64,000 nt of DNA. It comes from Marinicella pacifica. GTDB taxonomy: Bacteria; Pseudomonadota; Gammaproteobacteria; Xanthomonadales; Marinicellaceae. Location of the stretch: contig NZ_BMEO01000005.1 in the NCBI RefSeq assembly GCF_014636635.1, positions 25,963 through 89,962 of the forward strand, read 5' to 3'. The notes under the pieces are model-generated. The model did not search any database. It was not told the DNA's origin and saw only the letters and a program-made list of their open reading frames with translations. Position 1 is the first letter of the stretch, and the number at the start of each line of letters is the position of its first letter. A program made the position numbers and the translations under genes. Positions 45,800 through 56,034 of this stretch are shown piece by piece.

Positions 45800-46969
45800 T
45801 TAGAAGGTTTTTAACCAGGTGAGCACCGCTTCGGTATGACGGCCCTCAAAAGCACTGCTGACTCGGCCAAAATCGGTGCGACCAAAATTAAGTGGCTGTG
45901 GCGCATAACTGGCATACAAATCAAGCTGACCACCTAAAATCGGGGTACTGACACCCACCCGGACACTGTAATCAGCTGAAATAGCTTTCAAAATGGTGGT
46001 TAAGTCATCATCCGTAGCCGGCGGCTGTTGCCGACCGGTGTATTCGATATTAAATTCTGTTCCCTGCTTAAAGGTGTGGCTGTAACCCAGAGCAAATACG
46101 GTTTGGTCGGCCCATTTAAATTCAGGACTTTCCATATCATTTAAAAATGTCAGGAAAATATCGGGATAAGAACGCGACACAAAGGCGTTCACATCACTGT
46201 AATAATTATGCCTGGCAATCAGCTGAAAACTGTTACGCGGGCTGACCTGAAAATTAACCGCCACATCCACACTGGCCGGTATATCAAAGTCTGCCGGATC
46301 GGCCTGCACACCCAACAGCTGACTAAATCCGTCCATATCAATTTTAGACTGAAAATGGGTTTCTAAAGACAACCAGCCGGTCAATCGATGGCTCAAACCC
46401 AGATTAACACCCAGACCATTACTGGTTTCTGTGTAACTGACCGGATACAAGTCCAGCTGACTGTAAGTCAGAATCGACGAAGCCAGGAAATTCATGTCCG
46501 AATAATTCTGCTGAGCAAATAAAACGGCAAAATTAAACTGAGACTGCTCTGATAACTGAAAAGCCACGCCGGGGGCGAAAATCCGGCGACTGTACATTTC
46601 ACGGTCCGTAAACACCATCTGGTCAAATTCAAATGCCTGGTCACTAAAACTCGAAGGACGCAGGAAAGATTTTTCGTAATCAAAGGTGAAAAAATAGGAT
46701 TTGCCGGACATTAAATCGCCGAGGTCGCTAAGTCGATCTTGAGAATAATAGAATTTAGCACCGGCAAAACTCACCGCCTGAGAAAAGTCAGGTGTTGATG
46801 TGGTGTTGAGCTCGCGGTAAAAATTGGGGTAAATACGCGCGGCAATGTCATTGCGCCAATGACCCAGATCCATAATTGCGATTGACGACTGCGGGCTCAC
46901 AGAGGACGCAATAACGGCCTGAGCCGGCAGCAACAATGCAACAATTAAGGTTAAAACTACTTTCATCAA
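45800..46969 (-). CDS. probable outer-membrane beta-barrel protein
   Basis: 389 aa with a signal peptide (KVVLTLIVALLLPAQAVIAS). The mature part shows alternating hydrophobic/aromatic strands throughout and ends in a terminal Phe (VLTWLKTF), the BAM recognition signal. Strand pairs such as NGLGVNLGLSHRLTGWLSLE and DQTVFALGYSHTFKQGTEF recall FadL/TodX-type transporters or other 12-16-stranded barrels, but no family motif is certain. Ligand unknown. Confidence 0.65.
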   Translation of the reverse strand: MMKVVLTLIVALLLPAQAVIASSVSPQSSIAIMDLGHWRNDIAARIYPNFYRELNTTSTPDFSQAVSFAGAKFYYSQDRLSDLGDLMSGKSYFFTFDYEKSFLRPSSFSDQAFEFDQMVFTDREMYSRRIFAPGVAFQLSEQSQFNFAVLFAQQNYSDMNFLASSILTYSQLDLYPVSYTETSNGLGVNLGLSHRLTGWLSLETHFQSKIDMDGFSQLLGVQADPADFDIPASVDVAVNFQVSPRNSFQLIARHNYYSDVNAFVSRSYPDIFLTFLNDMESPEFKWADQTVFALGYSHTFKQGTEFNIEYTGRQQPPATDDDLTTILKAISADYSVRVGVSTPILGGQLDLYASYAPQPLNFGRTDFGRVSSAFEGRHTEAVLTWLKTF

Positions 46970-47165
46970 TAGGGCGTTTAACGCAAATTTAATGGTTTAA
47001 TACGGTGAATTTTGGCAAAAAAACAACATAAAGTCAATTCAGATGCGGTCATTTACCGTAAAAAATCAGTGTTTTTCCATCGAATGTTGTAATTTCACAA
47101 CAATGTGACCAAATAGGACAGATTCTGACACATCCGAACTCAAGGAAAGCCTCACAGCAGCCCTT

Positions 47166-48173
47166 CTATGACAGACGACTGATGACGGCATTGGCGTATT
47201 CTGCGGTCTTGGCCCGGCCGCCCATATCACCGGTTAAATGATCACCTGCTCGGATGGTGTCTTGAACTGCCTGCCGGATACGATTGGCCTGTTGAACGTG
47301 TCCCAAATGCTCAACCATCATGGCCGCTGCCAGAATCAATGCGGTCGGATTGGCGATTTTTTGGCCGGCAATATCCGGCGCAGATCCGTGCACCGCCTCA
47401 AACATGGCCACGTCCTGACCGATATTGGCACCCGGTGCCAGACCCAGACCACCCACCAAACCGGCGCACAAGTCGGAAATGATGTCGCCAAACAGATTGG
47501 TGGTCACAATCACGTCAAATTTTTCAGGATTCATCACCAGTTGCATGCAGGCATTGTCAACAATCAGGGTATTAAACTGAATATCGGGGTATTCTTTAGC
47601 CATTTCCTGGGCCACTTCGAGAAACAAACCCGAAGTGGTTTTCATAATATTGGCTTTGTGCACCGCCGTAACTTTTTTTCGACCGGCTTTGCGTGCCAGT
47701 TCAAAAGCATAGCGGACAATATTTTGTGAAGCTTCTCGCGTCACCACAATTTTAGATTCAGCGATGGTGCGCTCTTCGTTAATGGTCTGACCCTCGCTTA
47801 AATAAGCCCCCTCGGTGTTTTCCCGTACGGTTAAGATGTCTATGTTTTCATAGCGTGCCTTGGTGCCCGGAAAAGTGATCACCGGTCTGACGTTGGCGAA
47901 TAATTTAAAATAACGACGCATGGCCACATTAATGGAACTAAAGCCCTTACCAACCGGTGTGGTCAACGGGCCTTTTAAACAAACGCCGGTTTCGGTTATG
48001 GCGTCGAGTGTGTTTTGCGGGAGCAAATCACCCTGGTTATCCAGTGCGGCAAGCCCGGCTTCTTTAAAATCATATTGAAAATCTAATTTGAGTGCATCCA
48101 ATACAGCCAATGTGGCATCCATAATTTCCGGCCCGATGCCGTCTCCTTTGATAACAATGATTTTTTGCGTCAT
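47166..48173 (-). CDS. NAD-dependent isocitrate dehydrogenase-type enzyme
   Basis: 335-aa beta-decarboxylating dehydrogenase of the IDH/IPMDH family, nearest by pattern to mitochondrial-type [26 protein letters not shown], substrate loop [36 protein letters not shown], metal/cofactor region [20 protein letters not shown] and the coenzyme motif [20 protein letters not shown]. The Ser-Ser-x-Asn substrate loop argues for isocitrate rather than isopropylmalate. Single transcription unit with an untranslated gap upstream. Confidence 0.88.
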   Translation of the reverse strand: MTQKIIVIKGDGIGPEIMDATLAVLDALKLDFQYDFKEAGLAALDNQGDLLPQNTLDAITETGVCLKGPLTTPVGKGFSSINVAMRRYFKLFANVRPVITFPGTKARYENIDILTVRENTEGAYLSEGQTINEERTIAESKIVVTREASQNIVRYAFELARKAGRKKVTAVHKANIMKTTSGLFLEVAQEMAKEYPDIQFNTLIVDNACMQLVMNPEKFDVIVTTNLFGDIISDLCAGLVGGLGLAPGANIGQDVAMFEAVHGSAPDIAGQKIANPTALILAAAMMVEHLGHVQQANRIRQAVQDTIRAGDHLTGDMGGRAKTAEYANAVISRLS

Positions 48174-48277
48174 GTTGTGTCCTGATGTGTTGTTAATTTA
48201 GTGGCCGCAGATTATAACCAATCAGCGGCTGTTTTTCACCGCTTATCACGGACTGTCAATTGGTTTTCAGAGAATCT

Positions 48278-48763
48278 TTAGCTTTCGTCTGTCAACTGCT
48301 TCACTTGCTCTAAGACGTCTTCAGCGTGATCTTTGACCTTAACTTTACGCCAGGACAGCATAACATCGCCTTTTTGATTGATAATAAAAGTACTGCGTTC
48401 TATGCCCATAAACTTTTTCCCGTACATATTTTTTTCTTTAATCACATCAAAAGCGCGACATAAGGTTTCCTCGGTGTCAGCCACCAACTCAAAAGGCATG
48501 TCGAATTTTTCTTTAAAATTTTGTTGCTTTTTTAAACTGTCCGCTGAGACCCCGACAACCTCACAGTTTAAGGCCTTAAAGTCTTCATAATGGCTGCTGA
48601 AATCCTGACTTTCCTGACTGCAGCCCGGGGTATTGGCTCGCGGATAGAAAAACACACACAGGTAATCGTCAACCAGTTGAGATAACGAGGCAGTGGCACC
48701 GTGGGTTAAGTGCACAGGATGTTGCATAATCTTGTCTTCAATTTTTAGCATGGTTTCATTCAT
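48278..48763 (-). CDS. bcp: thiol peroxidase Bcp (peroxiredoxin Q)
   Basis: 161 aa atypical 2-Cys peroxiredoxin. VFFYPRANTPGCSQESQDFS contains the peroxidatic Cys (P-x3-T-P-x-C). The resolving Cys usually five residues later is replaced here (CSQESQ), so a distant Cys (ALNCEVVGVS or TLCRAF) or an outside thiol must resolve it. FMGIERSTFIINQKGDV also fits. Start at 48763 or 48751 (MLKIEDKIMQHPVH). Divergent from dapA. Confidence 0.92.
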   Translation of the reverse strand: MNETMLKIEDKIMQHPVHLTHGATASLSQLVDDYLCVFFYPRANTPGCSQESQDFSSHYEDFKALNCEVVGVSADSLKKQQNFKEKFDMPFELVADTEETLCRAFDVIKEKNMYGKKFMGIERSTFIINQKGDVMLSWRKVKVKDHAEDVLEQVKQLTDES

Positions 48764-48819
48764 ATTCAGTAAAAAACACCCTATAATTATGGGCTTTTAA
48801 CCGTAAAGTACAAGTTTTA

Positions 48820-49737
48820 ATGAATCAAAAACCACAAACAACATTTAAAATATCAGCCTTAGCCGGTGCCATGGTGGCTTTGGTAACACCCATGAATGCC
48901 GAGGGTGAAATTGATTGGCTAGAATATCAAAAATTGCTCGACTGGCATATTAATATAAAAACACCCGCTGTCATTATTGCCGGCACCACCGGCGAATCAG
49001 CCTTATTAAGTACGGCAGAAACAGAGCAGCTCTGGTCTATAGCAGCACAGCGTTGCGCCAACACAGAGACGCTCATGGTGGCCGGCACCGGTGCCATTTC
49101 ACCCCGGCAAGTGATGGCCAATAACAAACAGGCGGCCGCTTGTGGCGCTGATCTGGTTCTGGTCGTGACGCCCTATTATTTACGCTTAACCCAAAGTGCA
49201 CTGCGAGATCATTTTTGGGACATTGCCGATACCAGCCCGCTACCCGTTTTACTTTATAATGTACCGACCAGAACCGGCAATGATTTACAGACTAAAACCA
49301 CACAGGCCTTAGCCAAACACCCGAATATTCTGGGCATTAAAGAAGCCAAGGCCGATATGGAACGAATAACAGCGTTGGCCAAAATCGATGGATTTGTTGT
49401 TCTTTCCGGCGATGATGAGAGTTTTTGCCGGGCCATGCAACATGGTGCCGCGGGGGTCATCAGCGTCGCAGCCAACGTTCGCCCCAGGACCTTGAAACAA
49501 ATCTGTCATGCCCTCGCCCTGGGTGACATAAACAAGGCGTGTCAACTGGATCAATCCTTACAGCCTTTGTACCAACTGCTGGCACAAGAACCCAATCCGG
49601 GTCCGATTAAAGCTGTCATGCACGCCGCAAAAATGCTATCATCCGGCATCCGTCCGCCGTTACAACTGATGTCACTTAGCCGGACACAGCAAAAACAATT
49701 TACACAGGCCATTGAACAGGAGTTTACACAACCATGA
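48820..49737 (+). CDS. dapA: 4-hydroxy-tetrahydrodipicolinate synthase
   Basis: 305 aa, first committed step to lysine and diaminopimelate (condenses pyruvate with aspartate semialdehyde). MVALVTPMNAEGEIDW, GTTGESALLSTAETEQLW, YNVPTRTGNDLQTKT (catalytic Tyr) and LGIKEAKADMERI (Schiff-base Lys) are present. A 14-residue N-terminal extension precedes the core. The stop overlaps the bamC start by 4 bp (ATGA). Confidence 0.95.
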   Translation: MNQKPQTTFKISALAGAMVALVTPMNAEGEIDWLEYQKLLDWHINIKTPAVIIAGTTGESALLSTAETEQLWSIAAQRCANTETLMVAGTGAISPRQVMANNKQAAACGADLVLVVTPYYLRLTQSALRDHFWDIADTSPLPVLLYNVPTRTGNDLQTKTTQALAKHPNILGIKEAKADMERITALAKIDGFVVLSGDDESFCRAMQHGAAGVISVAANVRPRTLKQICHALALGDINKACQLDQSLQPLYQLLAQEPNPGPIKAVMHAAKMLSSGIRPPLQLMSLSRTQQKQFTQAIEQEFTQP

Positions 49738-50357
49738 AAATAAAACGACGCAGCATCATGATTATCGTTATTTTGATCCTTCTTAACAGTTGTGGTCGTT
49801 TCATCAAGGAAGAACCCTACTTAGAAGCCGAACAAACCCATGCTTTAAAAGCGGTTGACGGCCTGGATTTACCTCAGGACACCGGCCAACTGGCCATCCC
49901 CGACATACAAAACGACACCTTTAAACCTCTGTCCATTGATTCAGTCAGACCACCTGAAATGGCGTTTGCCAAACGCCGCAGCGCCGATGAAAATGTGGTA
50001 ATTATTGATGCCGATGGCGTGCCCACCATGGAAATCTATAACGACAAAGATGCCTGGCAATTAATGAATGAAGATCTGGGTGCCCACTGGTACGCCTTAG
50101 AAAGCAACGAAGAAGACTGTCAAATTACTTTGTATTATGATGACCCGATTAACCAAACTGTTGAAGATCAGGGCTTTTTTAAAAAGCTGTTTACTTTCAA
50201 AAGCAGTTACATCGACCGCTCCGGCCAATATGTACTGACCTGTTTGAAATTACCGCAAAAACAACAAATCTGGGTTCAGACCCTGGACTTTAAAACACCG
50301 TCTGCGTTTGTGGTGGATGACTTATTCAATCAGTTGTTTACCGCCGCCACCCAATAA
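49734..50357 (+). CDS. bamC: BamC-like lipoprotein
   Basis: 207 aa. Signal peptide with lipobox LNSC-G. The next segment (YLEAEQTHALKAVDGLDLPQ, then TGQLAIPDI) fits the unstructured BamC N-terminal region that contacts BamD, and the dapA-bamC order is conserved. The later helix-grip domains are reduced to one (about 80-200), shorter than the two in E. coli (344 aa). Expected accessory part of the outer-membrane protein assembly machine. Confidence 0.85.
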   Translation: MKIKRRSIMIIVILILLNSCGRFIKEEPYLEAEQTHALKAVDGLDLPQDTGQLAIPDIQNDTFKPLSIDSVRPPEMAFAKRRSADENVVIIDADGVPTMEIYNDKDAWQLMNEDLGAHWYALESNEEDCQITLYYDDPINQTVEDQGFFKKLFTFKSSYIDRSGQYVLTCLKLPQKQQIWVQTLDFKTPSAFVVDDLFNQLFTAATQ

Positions 50358-50449
50358 AGCTGCCTCAAGTATTGGTGTGACGGCGGTATTGGCCAATTCC
50401 TTATCAACAGGACAAGAACTTTCGGCCGTTTATTTATCAGCCGAACAAT

Positions 50450-50782
50450 TTATTCATCACCGCGGTCAAGTAAATCAATTTTATCTTCAACCTGCGCCCA
50501 TTCATCGGCATCTTCAGGCGGGTCTATCATGGCCGTAATCACCGGCCATTTGGGCGATAATTCAGCATTTATTTCAAGAAATTTTTCCTGGCCCACCGGC
50601 AAGTCATCCTCCGGAAAAATCGCATCCACAGGACATTCGGGTTCACACAGCGTACAATCAATACACTCTTCAGGATCAATCACTAAAAAGTTAGGGCCTT
50701 CGTGAAAACAATCCACCGGGCAAACTTCAACACAATCGGTGTATTTGCACTTGATACAGGCTTCGGTGACGACAAAAGTCAT
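50450..50782 (-). CDS. fdxA: 7-iron ferredoxin (FdxA type)
   Basis: 110 aa with cluster motifs [18 protein letters not shown] and [16 protein letters not shown], carrying one 3Fe-4S and one 4Fe-4S cluster. The C-terminal extension of about 40 residues ([20 protein letters not shown]) is typical of the Azotobacter FdI type. Electron carrier with unknown main partner. Divergent from pcnB. Confidence 0.95.
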   Translation of the reverse strand: MTFVVTEACIKCKYTDCVEVCPVDCFHEGPNFLVIDPEECIDCTLCEPECPVDAIFPEDDLPVGQEKFLEINAELSPKWPVITAMIDPPEDADEWAQVEDKIDLLDRGDE

Positions 50783-50849
50783 TCAATGGCTCCTTGATTT
50801 AATCAAAAACACAATTATACTATAAGCCACTATAACGAAACCACCCAAC

Positions 50850-52118
50850 TTGCTAAATCATCAGCCGCTTATATATCGCCCTGACCAACATCATTTGCCG
50901 CATGGCGAAATAAATAAAGCCACCAAGAAAATAATTCGAAAACTCACTGAAGCCGGTTATGAAGCTTACCTGGTTGGTGGTGCGGTGCGTGATTTATTGC
51001 TGGGTTTGCACCCCAAGGATTTTGACATTGCCACCGACGCCACCCCCGAAGATGTCAAAAAGGTGTTTAAAGGCCAGTGTCGCCTGATCGGCCGCCGTTT
51101 TCGTCTGGCGCATATTTACATGGGCAATCAGGTTTATGAAATTGCCACTTTTCGGGGTGATGACAGCGGTGATCGGGTGTTAAAAAAAGGCCGCATCATT
51201 CGGGACAATGTTTATGGCAGCATTGAACAGGACGCCATCCGGCGCGATTTTAGTTGTAATGCGCTGTATTACAACATCGACTCACGTGAGGTGTTGGATT
51301 TTGTTGGCGGCGTTGAAGATCTGGAACGTGGCGTCTTAAAACTCATTGGCCAGGCTGATCAGCGGTTTATTGAAGATCCTGTCAGAATGCTCAGAGCGGT
51401 TCGCTTTGAAGCCAAACTGGGTCTGACCTTACCCACCGAAATGGCCCACCAAATCACCGCACACCGGCACCTGCTGCATCAGGTACCGATTGCCCGGCTG
51501 TTTGACGAAACGGTTAAGATGTTTCACTGTGGCAACATGATGGAAGCTTATCAAAAACTGATGGACCTGGATTTGTTTAAAATCCTGTTTCCAACGGCGG
51601 TGGATTATTTACAGGATCCCAACTGGCACAACCTGATGATGCACGCCTTCAGCAACACCGACCAAAGGCTCAAGCAAGGCCTCTCGGTGACCCCGGTTTT
51701 CCTCACCGCCTGTGTCTTGTGGCCACCATGCATTGAGCTTTATGAAAAACTCAGAAGCCAGGGCAAACCACCGCACGATGCGCTGCACCTCGCTGCCGGT
51801 CAGGTGCTCAGTCAACAGCAAAAAAGCCTGATGATACCGCGCGCGATTCAAAACGGCATCCGACAAATGTGGATATTACAATTGCGCTTTAAAAAAATGT
51901 TCGGCAAAGGGGTTTATTCAACCCTGCACCACCCCAGATTTCGCGCCGGTTATGATTTTTTGTTGCTGCGTAATGAGATTGACGCTCAATTAAATAAACA
52001 GGCTGACTTCTGGACCAACATTCAGAACATGCCGCCTGAAAATGTGAAAAGCCTGATTTTCGGAAAACGCAAAAAACGCGGAATCAATTACCGCTTAGCG
52101 GTTCATGACGCACCCTAA
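50850..52118 (+). CDS. pcnB: poly(A) polymerase I
   Basis: 422 aa. Adds 3' A-tails that mark RNAs for decay. Nucleotidyltransferase motif LVGGAVRDLLLGLHPKDFDI then ATDATPEDVKKVF, followed by ATFRG, QDAIRRDFSCNALYYNI and FIEDPVRMLRAVRF. The likely start is a TTG at 50850: no ATG or GTG lies in frame between the upstream stop and the conserved region. The C-terminus ends in basic RNA-binding residues (GKRKKRGINYRLAV). It overlaps folK by 14 bp. Confidence 0.94.
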   Translation: MLNHQPLIYRPDQHHLPHGEINKATKKIIRKLTEAGYEAYLVGGAVRDLLLGLHPKDFDIATDATPEDVKKVFKGQCRLIGRRFRLAHIYMGNQVYEIATFRGDDSGDRVLKKGRIIRDNVYGSIEQDAIRRDFSCNALYYNIDSREVLDFVGGVEDLERGVLKLIGQADQRFIEDPVRMLRAVRFEAKLGLTLPTEMAHQITAHRHLLHQVPIARLFDETVKMFHCGNMMEAYQKLMDLDLFKILFPTAVDYLQDPNWHNLMMHAFSNTDQRLKQGLSVTPVFLTACVLWPPCIELYEKLRSQGKPPHDALHLAAGQVLSQQQKSLMIPRAIQNGIRQMWILQLRFKKMFGKGVYSTLHHPRFRAGYDFLLLRNEIDAQLNKQADFWTNIQNMPPENVKSLIFGKRKKRGINYRLAVHDAP

Positions 52119-52641
52119 TCGGGCTTATCTGGGTCTTGGCAGCAACCGCGACCGCCCCCACAGACAACTCACAAAAGCCATCGGACACATCAACCACTTG
52201 CCAGGCACACACATTGTGCAGCTGGCGCCGCGTTACCGCACTGAGGCCTGGGGTTTTACCGAGCAACCGGACTTTATCAACACAGTCATCGCGATACAAA
52301 CAACCTTAACCCCCATGCACCTGCTTAAGTGCATCAAACGAATCGAATACCGCTTAATGGGTCGCCAACGCAACAAACGCTGGCACAGCCGATGTATCGA
52401 TATCGATATTCTCTATTATTCCCGCCAACCTTTCAGGCGCGCGTCATTACAACTGCCACACCCAGATATGCCCCGGCGTTGCTTTGTGCTCCGACCGTTG
52501 CTTGATTGTGACCCGGAATGTTTACCCCGAACCACGGCACAGAAAATAACCATCCGAAAAAACCTTTGCAAACACCTCCGGTCTCAGCGGCATTGGCTTG
52601 AAACACACAAAATCCGGCAAATTTGTCACCGCAGCCCCTGA
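52105..52641 (+). CDS. folK: 6-hydroxymethyl-dihydropterin pyrophosphokinase
   Basis: 178 aa, folate synthesis. YLGLGSNRDRPHRQLTKAIG, YRTEAWGFTEQPDFINTVIA, GRQRNKRWHSRCIDIDILYY and LPHPDMPRRCFVLRPLLD are all family motifs. A slightly long basic C-terminal tail (after residue 155). Overlaps pcnB, the standard pair. A terminator lies 170 bp downstream. Confidence 0.95.
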   Translation: MTHPNRAYLGLGSNRDRPHRQLTKAIGHINHLPGTHIVQLAPRYRTEAWGFTEQPDFINTVIAIQTTLTPMHLLKCIKRIEYRLMGRQRNKRWHSRCIDIDILYYSRQPFRRASLQLPHPDMPRRCFVLRPLLDCDPECLPRTTAQKITIRKNLCKHLRSQRHWLETHKIRQICHRSP

Positions 52642-52811
52642 AAAATGTTGTATTTTTGCCACAATCAGCAAATTTTGTTGTATTTTTTAAACAAAAAGCA
52701 AAAAGACTGTTGCATTGTTGCCAATTTTAGCGTAACATTGGTTTCAGTTTTAGAGTAAATCATTTCAAACTCCAAGACAAAACCAGGGCACAAAAGTAAA
52801 ATATCGTATTT

Positions 52812-52842
52812 AACCCATCCACATTTGGATGGGTTTTTTTTT
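52812..52842 (+). terminator. rho-independent terminator after folK
   Basis: Stem AACCCATCC / GGATGGGTT with a 6-nt loop, followed by nine T in total, 170 bp past folK and just before pgi. The 170-bp gap could encode a small RNA but no promoter was convincing. Confidence 0.85.
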
Positions 52843-52888
52843 GCGCATCTGCTAAAATCTCCACTGATTACTCGCCCACACGTCAATT

Positions 52889-54445
52889 ATGCATGATCCA
52901 TCATTGCAGCGGCTGTTAACCCGCGCCGCGGCTTCACCTCACATCAGAGATTTACGACAACTTTGGTCGCATAACCCCAATCGTCACCGCCAATTCATCT
53001 ACGAAACCGATGCCTTGTATCTGGACCTGTCCAAAAACTGGGTTGATGCTGATGTGATTGAACAACTGCAACGCCTGGCCGACAGTTGCCGACTGAAAGA
53101 AGCCATCGATAAATTATTTAATGGCGAAGTGGTTAACAGCACCGAACAATCTGCGGCCGGCCACACCACCCTGCGCGATCCCAACCACCCCAATTATCAC
53201 CGCAATTTAAAAGCCATGTGTGATCTGGCGGACCGGATTGAACGCGGCGACATCAAAACCGCCTTTGGTAAACCGGTAAAACAATGGGTTAATGTGGGCA
53301 TCGGCGGTTCTTACCTCGGCCCCCGGCTGGTGGTGGAAGCTTTAACCGAACTGCAAAGTGAAAGCCGCATTCCGGTTCACTTTACCGCCAGCGTTGATGA
53401 TTCGCTGATTAATCAGCTTTTTAACACCATCGACATTGAGCATTGCCTGTTTTGTATCAGTTCCAAAAGTTTTGGTACCGTTGAAACGCTGATGAATGCA
53501 GGGGCCATTGAGCGCAAATTAAAATCACGCTCAGGCTACCGACCGCAGCCCGGACAGTCATCGTTAATGGCCATCACCGCCCACACTGACAAAGCCCGCC
53601 GGCTGGGCATTCCCGATGACATGATTCTGAATTTTGATGACAGCATCGGCGGTCGTTTTTCCCTGTGGTCAGCGATTGGCTTTCCGATTGTGATGGCTGC
53701 CGGACAAACCGCTTTTAAACAGCTGCTCGAAGGTGCGCATCAAATGGATGTGCATTATAAACAAACACCCTGGTCACGTAACCTGCCGGTGATGATGGCC
53801 CTCATGTCGGTGTGGTACCGCAATTATATGCAACTGTCCGCCTATGCCTGTTTGCCTTATGATGCCCGCTTGCGCTGTTTGCCCCAATGGCTGCAACAGC
53901 TAATGATGGAAAGCACCGGCAAAATGCACAGCAACCGGGGGGATGTGATTCAATACCCCACCGCGCCATGGGTGTTCGGCGACCACGGTCAATTATCTCA
54001 GCACGCTTTTTTTCAGGCTTTTCACCAGGGCCTCGATGCCCTGCCACTGGATTTTATCGGGGTGGTGGATGACAGCCCGAACCAACAGTTTTTGCTGTAC
54101 AACATGCTGGCACAAGGGGCGGCGTTAATGCAGGGTAAAGAAGAAGACAACACCATGGCCGGCTGTCCCGGCAACAAGCCCAGCACCACCTTACTCATGA
54201 AACGCATGGATGCCCGGGCCATCGGTGAATTGCTGGCCATGTATGAACACATGGTCTATACCCAATCAGTGATCTGGGATATTAACTGTTTTGATCAGCC
54301 CGGTGTGGAGCTTGGTAAATCCCTGGCCCGCGATATTCAGGACTGCGTTGCCAATGACTCTTTAAATCAGCTTAATCTGGACCCATCTACTAAGGCATTG
54401 ATCAATCAAGTCAATCCCAAAACCAAGGAGCCGAAACATGACTGA
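52889..54445 (+). CDS. pgi: glucose-6-phosphate isomerase
   Basis: 518 aa. Interconverts glucose-6-P and fructose-6-P. QWVNVGIGGSYLGPRLVVEA, CISSKSFGTVETLMNAGAI (sugar phosphate loop), GRFSLWSAIGFPIVMAAG, ESTGKMHSN and NCFDQPGVELGKSLA are intact. Slightly shorter than the 549-aa enterobacterial enzyme. It overlaps apbC by 8 bp. Confidence 0.96.
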   Translation: MHDPSLQRLLTRAAASPHIRDLRQLWSHNPNRHRQFIYETDALYLDLSKNWVDADVIEQLQRLADSCRLKEAIDKLFNGEVVNSTEQSAAGHTTLRDPNHPNYHRNLKAMCDLADRIERGDIKTAFGKPVKQWVNVGIGGSYLGPRLVVEALTELQSESRIPVHFTASVDDSLINQLFNTIDIEHCLFCISSKSFGTVETLMNAGAIERKLKSRSGYRPQPGQSSLMAITAHTDKARRLGIPDDMILNFDDSIGGRFSLWSAIGFPIVMAAGQTAFKQLLEGAHQMDVHYKQTPWSRNLPVMMALMSVWYRNYMQLSAYACLPYDARLRCLPQWLQQLMMESTGKMHSNRGDVIQYPTAPWVFGDHGQLSQHAFFQAFHQGLDALPLDFIGVVDDSPNQQFLLYNMLAQGAALMQGKEEDNTMAGCPGNKPSTTLLMKRMDARAIGELLAMYEHMVYTQSVIWDINCFDQPGVELGKSLARDIQDCVANDSLNQLNLDPSTKALINQVNPKTKEPKHD

Positions 54446-55460
54446 CTTAGCCCGACTTAAAGACCCCATCAGCGACCAGATGATTGGGGCATCCATCGCT
54501 TTAAATGATGATTCCAAAGACGTTGAATTTCGTTATCCGATTAAACCATTTAAGAAACAATACCAAAAACAACTGGCCGAAATCTTAGGCCGCAAAAAAG
54601 TCAAAGCCAAAACCAGTATTCGCAGCCACCAGATAAAAAAAGACATCGAACCCATTCAAGGCGTTAAAAACATCATCGCCGTGGCCTCGGGCAAAGGCGG
54701 CGTTGGTAAATCCACCATGAGCGTGATGCTGGCCAAAGGCTTGCAAAACTTAGGCGCCACCGTGGGTATTTTGGATGCAGATATTTACGGCCCCAGTATC
54801 CCGAAAATGCTGGGCCAGCGCCAAAAACCCGAAACCCCGGATAACAAATCCTTTCTGCCGGTGGATGCCGATGGTATTCAGAGCATGTCACTGGGCTATA
54901 TTCTGGATGAAAAAGACCCCGCCATCTGGCGCGGCGCCATGGTTACCAAAGCCCTGATGCAACTGATTGGCGACACCCGCTGGCATGATCTGGATTACCT
55001 GATAATGGACTTACCACCGGGAACCGGCGATATACAGCTCACCATGATTCAGAAAATTCCGGTCACCGCAGCGGTGATTGTCACCACCCCACAGGATATT
55101 TCCCTGTTGGATGCGCAAAAAGCCCTGGCCATGTTTAACAAAGTTGAGATCCCGGTTCTGGGCGTGATTGAAAACATGAGCACCTTTATCTGTGACAACT
55201 GCGGTCATGAAACCCCGCTGTTCGGTCAACATGGCGGTGCCAAAATGGCCGAAGAATTTAATATCGATTTACTCGGGCAAGTACCGCTGAACATCACCAT
55301 TCGAGAAAACATGGACGCCGGTAAACCGGCGGCGGTGTGGAGCAAGAAAAAAGCCCACGCAGATTTGGGTCAGATAATTGCCCTGCGCACCGCCCAGAAC
55401 CTGGCCAAAAAACCGCTGCTGCTGAAATCCGGCTTCAGCCTTAAATTGAACACACAATAA
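54438..55460 (+). CDS. apbC: Mrp/ApbC family iron-sulfur carrier ATPase
   Basis: 340 aa. Delivers Fe-S clusters to apoproteins. Deviant Walker [48 protein letters not shown], and the cluster-binding CDNC ([14 protein letters not shown]). The N-terminal ~70 residues show only a weak trace of the MIP18 domain. It follows pgi with overlap and is 4 bp before dcd. Confidence 0.94.
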   Translation: MTDLARLKDPISDQMIGASIALNDDSKDVEFRYPIKPFKKQYQKQLAEILGRKKVKAKTSIRSHQIKKDIEPIQGVKNIIAVASGKGGVGKSTMSVMLAKGLQNLGATVGILDADIYGPSIPKMLGQRQKPETPDNKSFLPVDADGIQSMSLGYILDEKDPAIWRGAMVTKALMQLIGDTRWHDLDYLIMDLPPGTGDIQLTMIQKIPVTAAVIVTTPQDISLLDAQKALAMFNKVEIPVLGVIENMSTFICDNCGHETPLFGQHGGAKMAEEFNIDLLGQVPLNITIRENMDAGKPAAVWSKKKAHADLGQIIALRTAQNLAKKPLLLKSGFSLKLNTQ

Positions 55461-55464
55461 CCTT

Positions 55465-56034
55465 ATGAGTATCAAATCAGACCACTGGATTCGCCGCATG
55501 GCAGAACAACACGACCTCATCAGCCCCTTCGAACCGGGTCAGGTGAAAACCAATGCCGCGGGCGAACGCCTGATTTCCTACGGCACTTCGAGTTACGGCT
55601 ATGATGTGCGTTGCGCTGATGAGTTTAAGATTTTTCATAACATCAATTCAGCGGTAGTTGACCCCAAAAACTTTGATTCGCAGAGTTTTGTGGATGTTAA
55701 ATCCGATGTCTGTATTATCCCGCCGAATTCCTTTTGTCTGGCGCGCACCGTGGAATATTTAAAAATCCCGCGCGATATTCTGACCATTTGTTTAGGCAAA
55801 TCCACCTATGCCCGCTGCGGTATCATCGTTAATGTCACCCCGCTGGAGCCTGAATGGGAAGGCCATGTGACCCTGGAATTTTCCAACACCACACCCTTAC
55901 CGGCAAAAATATACGCCGGCGAAGGCGTGGCGCAGTTTTTGTTTTTTCAGTCCGATGAAGTCTGTGCCGTATCCTATAAAGACCGCGCCGGTAAATACCA
56001 GGGCCAACGCGGCGTCACTTTACCGAAAACCTAA
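55465..56034 (+). CDS. dcd: dCTP deaminase
   Basis: 189 aa. Makes dUTP from dCTP, the substrate of the Dut found earlier in the window. [54 protein letters not shown] (catalytic Glu) and [14 protein letters not shown]. The next start follows its stop directly. Confidence 0.96.
   Translation: MSIKSDHWIRRMAEQHDLISPFEPGQVKTNAAGERLISYGTSSYGYDVRCADEFKIFHNINSAVVDPKNFDSQSFVDVKSDVCIIPPNSFCLARTVEYLKIPRDILTICLGKSTYARCGIIVNVTPLEPEWEGHVTLEFSNTTPLPAKIYAGEGVAQFLFFQSDEVCAVSYKDRAGKYQGQRGVTLPKT

Noticed and set aside
52642..52888. Possible small RNA gene ending at the terminator before pgi
   Set aside because: AT-rich with two GTTGTATTTTT copies but no convincing promoter; the hairpin serves equally as the folK terminator.
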